A DNA stretch of 5,708 nucleotides from Actinomycetota bacterium (GTDB lineage: Bacteria > Actinomycetota > Thermoleophilia > Solirubrobacterales > Solirubrobacteraceae): positions 1-5,708 of the forward strand of contig SYBY01000282.1 of the NCBI GenBank assembly GCA_005788585.1, written 5' to 3'. Both the position numbers and the translations under genes were made by a program. Below, piece after piece: positions 1 to 5,579 of this stretch. How positions within the stretch are numbered: the stretch's first letter is position 1; the number at the start of each line of letters is the position of its first letter. The notes beneath the pieces were generated by a model. The model searched no databases. It saw nothing but the letters and a program-made list of their open reading frames with translations, and had not been told where the DNA came from.

Positions 1-1
1 C

Positions 2-379
2 CCGACGGACGACGATCAGATCTCGCGCGTCACGCTCACCGTGGACGGCGCGCTGCACCCGATCGATCAGGTCACCAAGCAGCTGCACAAGCTGATCAAC
101 GTCCTGAAGATCCGCGACCTGGAGCCCGAGGGCACCGTCGCCCGCGAGCTCGCGCTCTTCAAGGTCGCCGCCGAGGGCCCGGCCCGCGCCGAGGTCATGC
201 AGGTGTGCGACATCTTCCGCGGCAAGGTCGTCGACGTGACGCGCCGCTCGCTCATCGTCGAGGTCACCGGCACGACCGACAAGGTCGAGGCGTTCGAGCG
301 GATGGTCCGCCCGTTCGGGCTCATCGAGATGATGCGCACCGGCGAGATCGCGATCTCGCGCGGGCGCTCCGAAACCTGA
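2..379 (+). CDS. ilvN: Acetolactate synthase small (regulatory) subunit, 5'-truncated by window edge
   Basis: Regulatory subunit of acetohydroxyacid synthase, which binds the catalytic IlvB subunit and confers feedback control by branched-chain amino acids; cytoplasmic. The reading frame is open from base 2 and runs 125 codons to a TGA at 377-379. It opens inside the N-terminal ACT domain ('ISRVTLTVDG', then 'HPIDQVTKQLHKLINVLKI'), a highly typical IlvN stretch, followed by 'DLEPEGTVARELALFKV' and the C-terminal domain ending 'RPFGLIEMMRTGEIAISRG', a canonical IlvN C-terminus. Usual family length is about 160-175 residues, so roughly 40 N-terminal residues lie outside the window. The GTG at 41 is inside the ACT domain and is not the true start. 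The gene is normally preceded by ilvB and often followed by ilvC; here a hairpin and an oppositely oriented gene follow, so ilvC is not directly downstream. Confidence 0.95.
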   Translation, partial: PTDDDQISRVTLTVDGALHPIDQVTKQLHKLINVLKIRDLEPEGTVARELALFKVAAEGPARAEVMQVCDIFRGKVVDVTRRSLIVEVTGTTDKVEAFERMVRPFGLIEMMRTGEIAISRGRSET

Positions 380-392
380 GGAACGGCAGCGC

Positions 393-422
393 CCGGGGGA
401 TTCGCGCCAGCGAATCCCCCGG
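393..422. terminator. Perfect 13-bp-stem hairpin between convergent genes, probable bidirectional terminator
   Basis: Left arm CCGGGGGATTCGC (393-405), loop GCCA (406-409), right arm GCGAATCCCCCGG (410-422): 13 bp with no mismatch. It starts 14 bp after the ilvN stop and ends 26 bp before the stop of the minus-strand SHOCT gene, so it can serve transcripts from both sides. No clear T-run follows on either strand ('TTGTA' on +), so it is not a textbook intrinsic terminator. In GC-rich actinobacteria U-tract-poor hairpins are common at gene ends. It could instead be one copy of a dispersed palindromic repeat. Confidence 0.7.
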
Positions 423-448
423 TTGTACCCGAGGCCGCAGGCCGAGCG

Positions 449-1072
449 TCACAACGCGCGCTTCCGCGCCTCGTACTCGGCGTCGGTGAGGGCGCCCGTC
501 GCCTTCAGGGCGTCCAGCCGCGCAAGCTGCTGTCCGGTGGACTGGGCGGGTGGCGTGACCTTGATCTGCGGCGCCGTCGCCGCGGCAGCGGTCGCGAACG
601 GGCTGATGCTCGCGGTGTTGCGGAAGTAGTTCTCGGCGCGCTGCCGGGTGGTGTCGTCCGGCGAGAAGTCGGCGCCGCCCACGGCCTCTTTGATGGCGAA
701 GATCGCCGCGGGCAGGCCCATGAGGAGGAAGAGCGGGCCGATGATCCAGGCGGCGGTGTCCGCGCCGACACCCGGGTCGCCGACCAGCGCGAAGGCGAGC
801 GCGGTCGCGCCGGTGGGGACGAACATCATCGCCCAGCCCCACGCGAAGCCGGTGAAGAACGACACGATGATGGACCCGGTCAACCCGGCGCCGAACACCA
901 GGCCCCAGGTCATCGCGGAGTCCGTGCACGCGTTGGCGATCTCGAATGGACCACCGCTGGCGCACGTCCCGATCCCGAGGAGATGCCACAGCCCGAGGCA
1001 TGTGGCGATGGCGAAGTCGACGCTGAGGAAGCGGGCGACGATGAGGCCGATGCGGCTCTGCGGCGTGAACAT
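449..1072 (-). CDS. Four-helix membrane protein with C-terminal SHOCT tail, function unknown
   Basis: A 207-residue protein of unknown function. Hydrophobic stretches suggest four transmembrane helices at about residues 8-34, 53-75, 78-98 and 107-129. The loop between helices 1 and 2 holds Cys37 and Cys49 around a 'CASGGPFEIANAC' motif, possibly a disulfide outside the membrane. After an Ala/Pro/Thr-rich linker (about 150-178) the last 29 residues, containing 'LARLDALKATGALTDAEYEARK', match the SHOCT motif, a short C-terminal helix pair thought to mediate oligomerisation or partner contact. The ATG at 1070-1072 is supported by AGGA at 1080-1083 (minus strand, 7-nt spacing). The gene is convergent with ilvN and divergent from menF. 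Its upstream region contains the 18-bp palindrome at 1094-1111. No enzymatic motif is visible, so no activity is assigned. Confidence 0.85.
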   Translation of the reverse strand: MFTPQSRIGLIVARFLSVDFAIATCLGLWHLLGIGTCASGGPFEIANACTDSAMTWGLVFGAGLTGSIIVSFFTGFAWGWAMMFVPTGATALAFALVGDPGVGADTAAWIIGPLFLLMGLPAAIFAIKEAVGGADFSPDDTTRQRAENYFRNTASISPFATAAAATAPQIKVTPPAQSTGQQLARLDALKATGALTDAEYEARKRAL

Positions 1073-1093
1073 GGTGGGGTCCTGTCGGTCGGA

Positions 1094-1111
1094 GGTCCTG
1101 ACGTCAGGACC
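1094..1111. promoter_or_regulatory. Perfect 18-bp palindrome in the SHOCT gene/menF divergent region, candidate operator
   Basis: GGTCCTGACGTCAGGACC reads identically on both strands with no spacer; the flanking bases (A/A) end the symmetry. It lies in the 84-bp region between two divergent start codons, 22 bp upstream of the SHOCT gene start and 45 bp upstream of the menF start. With the -10-like box at 1145-1150 setting the menF start site near 1157, it would be centred near -55, an activator-like position for menF, and would lie in the leader or promoter of the SHOCT gene. Having no loop, it looks like a binding site for a dimeric regulator rather than an RNA hairpin. Which protein binds is unknown. 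Confidence 0.55.
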
Positions 1112-1144
1112 AACGGCGCACGACCCCGTGACTTACGCCGCTCG

Positions 1145-1150
1145 TACGAT
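1145..1150 (+). promoter_or_regulatory. Candidate -10 box (TACGAT) for leaderless menF transcription
   Basis: TACGAT fits the actinobacterial TANNNT -10 pattern and ends 6 bases before the ATG at 1157, the spacing expected if transcription starts at the A of the start codon. No Shine-Dalgarno sequence is seen before this ATG. No convincing -35 hexamer is present at the 17-bp position (GACCCC, 1122-1127), which is common for such promoters. Confidence 0.5.
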
Positions 1151-1156
1151 GGACGT

Positions 1157-2599
1157 ATGGCCGTGCGCGCGCAGCCCGCAGATCAGCCGCTCGTGAGTCC
1201 TTCGGACTGGGAGCAGCTCGCCGAGCGCCTGGGCGTGGCGCGGCGACGCGCGGCGAGCGGGCGGGCCGACGGGGTCCTGGCTGCGATCACCGTCGACGTC
1301 CGAGGCGACCTCGACGCGACGGCGGTCGTTGCGGCCTCCAGGGAGCCCGGTGAGCCGTGGTTCGTCCTCGAGCAGCCGGACCGCGACGCGGCGGTGCTCG
1401 CTGCGCTCGGGTCGGTCGTGCAGCTCGAGGACCGCGGTCCCGGCCGGTTCGACCGGCTCGCGGCGCGCTGGCGCGCGCTCGCGGGCGCGGCGGTCTGCGA
1501 CCCCGCCGATGGCCCGCGTGGCAGTGGCCTGATCGCCACGGGTGGCTTCGCGTTCACGGACGAAGGCGGTCAGACCCCGGAGTGGTCGGGGTTCGCGCCG
1601 GCGTCGCTGCTGGTGCCGGAGATCGCCTTCGCGCGCCGGGGCGACGAGGTCCGTCTGACGGTGGCCGCCCGGGTGTGCCCGGACGACGACCCGGACGCCG
1701 TCCTCACGCGGTTGCGCGACCGCGTCGCGGGCCTGAGGTTCGAGCCCCTGCCGCTCTGGGACCCTGATCCCGCGGAGCGCTCGCGCGTCGTCTCCGTCAT
1801 GCCGCCGGCGCACTACGAGCATGCGGTGGCCCGGGCGACCGAGCGCATCGCGGCCGGCGACCTGGAGAAGGTCGTCCTCGCCCGCGAGGTGGATGTCCAT
1901 GCCCGCACGTCGCACGACCCCGCGGCGATCCTGGGCGTCCTGCGCGAAGCCTTCCCGTCGTGCTTCGTCTTCGCCGTCGGCAGGGGCGACGCCACCCTGG
2001 TGGCGGCGAGCCCGGAGCTGCTCGTGCGCCGGGACGGCCTGCGCGCCGGCACACTGGCCCTTGCCGGGTCGACGCGCCGCAGCGCGGAGCCCAGCGTCGA
2101 CCGCCATCTCGGCGAGCAGCTCCTGCGGTCGGCCAAGGATCGCGAGGAGCACGCGATCGTCATCCGGCGGATCGCCGAGGCCCTCGGGCCGCTCAGCGTG
2201 TGGGTCACCACGCCCGACGAACCGGTCACCGTGCAGGTCGCGAACATCCAGCATCTGGCGACGCCGATCCGCGCCCAGCTCGCCCGGCCCGTGTCCGTCC
2301 TCAGTCTCGCGGGCACCCTGCACCCGACCCCTGCGGTGGGCGGCGAGCCGCTCGCCGCGGCGGCGCCGATGATCCCCGCCCTCGAAGGTCTCGATCGAGG
2401 CTGGTACGCCGGTCCGGTCGGGTGGGTGGACACGAACGAGGACGGCGAGTTCTGCGTGGCGCTGCGGTGCGCGCTGCTGCGCGGCCCGCTGGCGCGCCTC
2501 TACGCGGGCGTCGGAGTCGTCCGCGATTCCGACCCGGCGGCCGAGCTCGCCGAAACCGACGTGAAGCTCCAGGCGCTGCTGCCTGTCCTCAGCGGATAA
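1157..2599 (+). CDS. menF: Isochorismate synthase
   Basis: Converts chorismate to isochorismate with Mg2+, the first committed step of menaquinone synthesis; cytoplasmic. 480 residues. The N-terminal ~210 residues are weakly conserved. The chorismate-binding domain covers about 215-478. Recognisable pieces are 'LEKVVLAR' (Lys238, aligned with the general base of MenF/EntC), 'SPELLVRRDG' (Glu286, aligned with the general acid), 'LALAGSTRR' (301-308), 'KDREEH' (327-332) and 'GEFCVALRCALL' (Glu431), the last two carrying the expected Mg ligands, and 'AGVGVVRDSDPAAELAETDVKLQALL' near the end. The ATG at 1157 was chosen because it follows a well-placed -10 box; the frame stays open upstream to 983, but that extension is not family-like and lies over the SHOCT gene. 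Anthranilate and aminodeoxychorismate synthases share the fold. Nearby menD and menH, and the EntC/MenF-like motifs, favour MenF. Confidence 0.93.
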   Translation: MAVRAQPADQPLVSPSDWEQLAERLGVARRRAASGRADGVLAAITVDVRGDLDATAVVAASREPGEPWFVLEQPDRDAAVLAALGSVVQLEDRGPGRFDRLAARWRALAGAAVCDPADGPRGSGLIATGGFAFTDEGGQTPEWSGFAPASLLVPEIAFARRGDEVRLTVAARVCPDDDPDAVLTRLRDRVAGLRFEPLPLWDPDPAERSRVVSVMPPAHYEHAVARATERIAAGDLEKVVLAREVDVHARTSHDPAAILGVLREAFPSCFVFAVGRGDATLVAASPELLVRRDGLRAGTLALAGSTRRSAEPSVDRHLGEQLLRSAKDREEHAIVIRRIAEALGPLSVWVTTPDEPVTVQVANIQHLATPIRAQLARPVSVLSLAGTLHPTPAVGGEPLAAAAPMIPALEGLDRGWYAGPVGWVDTNEDGEFCVALRCALLRGPLARLYAGVGVVRDSDPAAELAETDVKLQALLPVLSG

Positions 2600-2609
2600 C
2601 GGCGTTATC
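2595..2609. repeat. 15-bp inverted repeat spanning the menF stop codon
   Basis: GATAACG-G-CGTTATC: 7-bp arms around one central base, covering the menF TAA (2597-2599). A one-base centre cannot form a tight RNA hairpin, and the arms are AT-rich, so it is a poor terminator and better resembles a protein-binding site. A related but imperfect element, TTACCGGGGTTA, lies at 2639-2650. Either could act on the downstream cyclase gene. Chance occurrence is possible. Confidence 0.35.
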
Positions 2610-2707
2610 TCCTGGTTTCCGGGTCGTCCGTTTGTCCATTACCGGGGTTATTACGCATTTTCAGGGTCACACTCGGGAACGCGCCGCGTTGCGGCAGGGG
2701 CCAGGGG
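2610..2707 (+). promoter_or_regulatory. AT-enriched leader region with ribosome binding site for the cyclase gene
   Basis: Between menF and the cyclase gene the base composition changes sharply: bases about 2604-2661 are roughly half A/T by my count, against about 30% or less around them. This suggests a promoter, but I could not fit a confident -35/-10 pair. Just before the coding region is a 5-bp-stem hairpin (GCCGC-GTT-GCGGC, 2683-2695) and then AGGGG at 2703-2707, five bases from the GTG at 2713. That ribosome binding site fixes the start of the cyclase. Confidence 0.4.
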
Positions 2708-2712
2708 ATCGC

Positions 2713-3846
2713 GTGACCGCACTTCCGACATCGACGTCGTGGCTTTGCCGTGACTCTCTCGATCGTGACCGTCTGCTCGACATGGAGCGGCGGATCCGGC
2801 CTGCCCGCAGGGCGCACCTGGCCCTGATCGCCTGCGGCATCGTGCTCTTCGGACCGCCGTGGACCCTGGCGATGATCGCCGTCGCGGCCGTCGGCTTCTG
2901 GTGGATGGAACGCGGGCTTCCGCAGCGCCGCCACCCGGAGTACACGATCGCTGCGGCGTGGTGCCTCGCGCAGCTCGGGATCGGCGTCGCGATCGCCCTC
3001 ACGGGCGCGGCCACGAGCTACGCGATCTGCTGGCTGGCCATCCCGGTGGCCACGCTGCCTGCGCGCTTCAGCCTGCGCGGCGTCATCGCCGGCGTCGGGT
3101 TCACCCTCGCGGTGCTCCTGGCCGCGACGGTCATCCCGGACCCCGCGCAGGCGCTCGACGACTACCTCTACATCCTCTGCGCCGCGGTCGTCATCGTCAG
3201 CATCGCCATCTACGGCGTGCCGCTGATGACCTCTGACGCCGAGCATCGCAGCGGCTCGCTCATCGATCCGCTGACGGGTCTGCTCAATCGCGCGCAGCTG
3301 GAGACCCGGTTCGAGGAGCTCGCCTACCAGGCGCAGGTCAGCGGCCAGCCCCTGGCGATGCTCATGTGCGACATCGATCACTTCAAGGGCGTCAACGACG
3401 GCCACGGCCACGCGACCGGCGACGCGGTGCTGCGCGACGCGGCCTACGCGATCCGGCGGAACCTGCGGCCGTTCGATGTCGTGTACCGCCTCGGTGGCGA
3501 GGAGTTCCTCGCGATCCTGCCGGGCACCGGCCCGATCCGCGCGCTGGCGATCGCCGAGCGCCTGCGCAGCACGGTGGAACTCGGCCCGACGGGTGGCGTG
3601 CCGATCACGGTGTCGGTGGGTGTCAGCGTCCTGTCCGCGGACGCCGAGGACCGGACCTACGAGACGATGTTCGGCCGCGCCGACGGCGCGCTGTACGCCG
3701 CGAAGGCCGCGGGGCGCAACCAGGTGGTCACGGCCGATCCGCCCGGGTCCTCGTCGAACCGGCTGTTCGTGCGTGAGGAGCGGCGGCGGCGCCCGGTGGA
3801 CGCCCCCGACGCGGCCGAGCAGACCCCGCAGTCCGAAGACGCCTAG
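2713..3846 (+). CDS. Membrane-anchored diguanylate cyclase (GGDEF domain)
   Basis: Predicted to make cyclic di-GMP from two GTP at the inner face of the membrane. 377 residues. A short cytoplasmic start containing 'LDRDRLLDMERRIRP' (16-30) is followed by five or six hydrophobic helices between about 34 and 170, not assigned to a named sensor family. The GGDEF domain covers about 180-340: 'DPLTGLLNR' (185-193), the metal-binding Asp220 in 'CDIDHFKGVNDGHGH', active-site GGEEF (261-265) and 'RADGALYAAKAAGRNQV' (322-338). RxxD (Arg252 to Asp255) sits five residues before GGEEF, exactly at the product-inhibition I-site. Active site and inhibitory site both look intact. The C-terminal ~35 residues are charged and probably disordered. 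The GTG at 2713 has AGGGG five bases upstream; the later ATG at 2782 would cut the conserved N-terminal motif. It lies 113 bp after menF on the same strand and is convergent with menD. No EAL domain is seen. Confidence 0.92.
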   Translation: MTALPTSTSWLCRDSLDRDRLLDMERRIRPARRAHLALIACGIVLFGPPWTLAMIAVAAVGFWWMERGLPQRRHPEYTIAAAWCLAQLGIGVAIALTGAATSYAICWLAIPVATLPARFSLRGVIAGVGFTLAVLLAATVIPDPAQALDDYLYILCAAVVIVSIAIYGVPLMTSDAEHRSGSLIDPLTGLLNRAQLETRFEELAYQAQVSGQPLAMLMCDIDHFKGVNDGHGHATGDAVLRDAAYAIRRNLRPFDVVYRLGGEEFLAILPGTGPIRALAIAERLRSTVELGPTGGVPITVSVGVSVLSADAEDRTYETMFGRADGALYAAKAAGRNQVVTADPPGSSSNRLFVREERRRRPVDAPDAAEQTPQSEDA

Positions 3847-5570
3847 CGCGGGAGGGCCGCCGACACCGCGGCCCACACCTCGCGGTGCAGGGCGACGTTC
3901 GCGGCCCGCTCGGTCCGGAGCTCGATGATCGTTGTGCGGTCCGCGTGCAGGGCGGTGTCGACGGCGTCGCGGAACGCCTGGAGATCGCGTGGAGCCACGT
4001 GGTCGCAGCCATACAGGCGGGCTGCGTCGGCGATGTCGATGCCCGGGGGTGTGGCGACGTGCTCCTCGAAGGTCGCCCGGTCGATGCCGGCGAGGGGGAG
4101 GAACTCGAAGATCCCGCCGCCGTCGTTGTTGAGGACGACGATGACGAGGGCGAGGCCGAGGCGCTTGGCGCAGATGAGGGCGGAGAGGTCGTAGGCGAAC
4201 GCGACGTCGCCGAGGAGGACGGCCACCGGGCCGTCGTGGGCGGCGCTGATGCCGAACGCCGTCGCAAGTGTGCCGTCGATCCCGTTGGCTCCGCGGTTCG
4301 AGACGACGGTGGCGGCGAACTCCCGTGTCGGCGTGAACGTCTCCACGTCCCGGATGGGCATGGAGGAGGCGACGACGAGGCACCCGTCGTCAGGCAGTCG
4401 CGAGGCGAGGTCCGCGGCCACCCGTGGCTCACTGAGCGCGTCGCCGAGCGTGGCGTCGATCGCCGCGGCGACCGCGGCGTCGGCGGACCGCCAGCCTTCG
4501 AGCCAGGCCGCCGGGGCGGGCGCAGGCTCACGACGGTGTTCCGGGTCCTCGAGCCGCCAGAGGAGGGCCTCGATCGCGCGTGGCGCGATGCGGGTGAGAC
4601 GCCCGTCGGGGTCGGCCCAGTGCCCGGGCGCGTCGCTGCCGATCTGCGGCACATCCAGCGACGCGAGCCACTGGCGCAGCGGCTTCGAGGTCGGAAGGTC
4701 GCCGATCCGCAGGACCACCTCGGGCCGGTGCCGGCCGGCGAAGTCGGGGTCGCGCAGCACGGCGTCGTAGTGCGCGACGGCCGCCGTGCCCGCCCGGGCG
4801 CCGCTGAGCGGGTCGGCGAGCACCGGCCAGCGCAGGTGCTGCCCCACGAGGGCGATGAGCGCGCCGTCCGTCGCGGGAGCCCTGCCCGCGACGATGATGC
4901 CGCGGCGACCGCTGACGACGTCGACCAGGTCGTCACCCGTGGCGGGAGAGGCGTCGTCGAAGCGCACCCATGGCGCGCCGTCGGGGCGCCCCGGCTGCGG
5001 GTCCTCCGGCAGCTGCGCCGGCGGGATGAGCGGCTCGCGCAGCGCCCAGTTCAGATGCACCGGGCCGGGCCGCCCACCCGTCGCCCCGGTCGCCGTGGCG
5101 ACGGCGCGGCACGCCAGCGTGCGGATCCACCGCCCGCGCTCGGGCGTCGCCTCATGCGTGCCGACGTCGAAGAACCACCGCACGGCGTCGCCGTAGAGCT
5201 TGAGCTGGTCGATCGCCTGGCCCGCCCCGACCTCGCGCAGCTCGGGCGGCCGGTCGGCGGTCAGCACGATGAGCGGCACGCCCGCCTCGTGCGCCTCGAT
5301 CACGGCGGGCAGGTAGTGCGCGGCTGCGGTGCCCGACGTGCAGGCCAGTACCGCGGGACGGCCGGTGGCCTTGGCGAGGCCGAGGGCGAAGAACCCGGCG
5401 ACGCGTTCGTCGAGATGCGACCACGTCTGCACGCCGTCCTCCCCGACGAGCGCCAGCATCAGCGGGCTCGACCGCGATCCCGGCGACGTGCACGCCCCGG
5501 CGACCTCGCAGCGCGCGAGCTCGTCGGCGAACGCCCGCAGGAGCAGGTGGCTGTCGGCGTCAGAGGACAT
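3843..5570 (-). CDS. menD: 2-succinyl-5-enolpyruvyl-6-hydroxy-3-cyclohexene-1-carboxylate (SEPHCHC) synthase
   Basis: Thiamine-diphosphate enzyme that decarboxylates 2-oxoglutarate and adds the succinyl-semialdehyde unit to isochorismate; second dedicated step of menaquinone synthesis, acting on the MenF product. 575 residues, normal for MenD. Visible motifs: 'CTSPGSRSSPL' (27-37); Glu55 in 'HLDERVAGFFALGLAK', the cofactor-activating glutamate, at the same number as in E. coli MenD; 'CTSGTAAAHYLPAVIEA' (77-93); 'TADRPPELREVGAGQAIDQ' (104-122); 'SSMPIRDVE' (402-410); 'SNRGANGIDG' (424-433); and the ThDP/Mg motif GDV (454-456) to NND (481-483). The central domain (about 215-345) is Ala/Arg/Asp-rich and less conserved. 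The start at 5570 agrees with the usual MenD N-terminus; the frame continues upstream to 5699, but that extension overlaps menH and is not MenD-like. No good ribosome binding site is adjacent; an AGGAGGA lies 25 bases upstream. Its stop overlaps that of the cyclase gene. Confidence 0.95.
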   Translation of the reverse strand: MSSDADSHLLLRAFADELARCEVAGACTSPGSRSSPLMLALVGEDGVQTWSHLDERVAGFFALGLAKATGRPAVLACTSGTAAAHYLPAVIEAHEAGVPLIVLTADRPPELREVGAGQAIDQLKLYGDAVRWFFDVGTHEATPERGRWIRTLACRAVATATGATGGRPGPVHLNWALREPLIPPAQLPEDPQPGRPDGAPWVRFDDASPATGDDLVDVVSGRRGIIVAGRAPATDGALIALVGQHLRWPVLADPLSGARAGTAAVAHYDAVLRDPDFAGRHRPEVVLRIGDLPTSKPLRQWLASLDVPQIGSDAPGHWADPDGRLTRIAPRAIEALLWRLEDPEHRREPAPAPAAWLEGWRSADAAVAAAIDATLGDALSEPRVAADLASRLPDDGCLVVASSMPIRDVETFTPTREFAATVVSNRGANGIDGTLATAFGISAAHDGPVAVLLGDVAFAYDLSALICAKRLGLALVIVVLNNDGGGIFEFLPLAGIDRATFEEHVATPPGIDIADAARLYGCDHVAPRDLQAFRDAVDTALHADRTTIIELRTERAANVALHREVWAAVSAALPR

Positions 5571-5579
5571 GATGGGCGG

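Noticed and set aside
983..1156. A 58-residue N-terminal extension of menF
   Set aside because: It overlaps the SHOCT gene and the divergent regulatory region, is acidic and unlike MenF, and the -10-like box places the start at 1157.
1133..2323. A 396-codon open frame on the minus strand opposite menF
   Set aside because: It lies antisense to a clearly recognisable isochorismate synthase, and its product is Arg/Gly/Asp/Ala-rich with no family motif. It is a typical shadow of GC-rich coding DNA.
1960..2712. A long N-terminal extension of the cyclase reading frame back into menF
   Set aside because: It overlaps the conserved catalytic domain of menF and is low-complexity. The GTG at 2713 has a good ribosome binding site.
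2605..4383. A 592-codon minus-strand open frame across the cyclase gene and the end of menD
   Set aside because: It overlaps two well-supported genes, and its product is extremely Arg/Pro/Ala-rich with no recognisable domain. A lack of stops is expected at this GC content.
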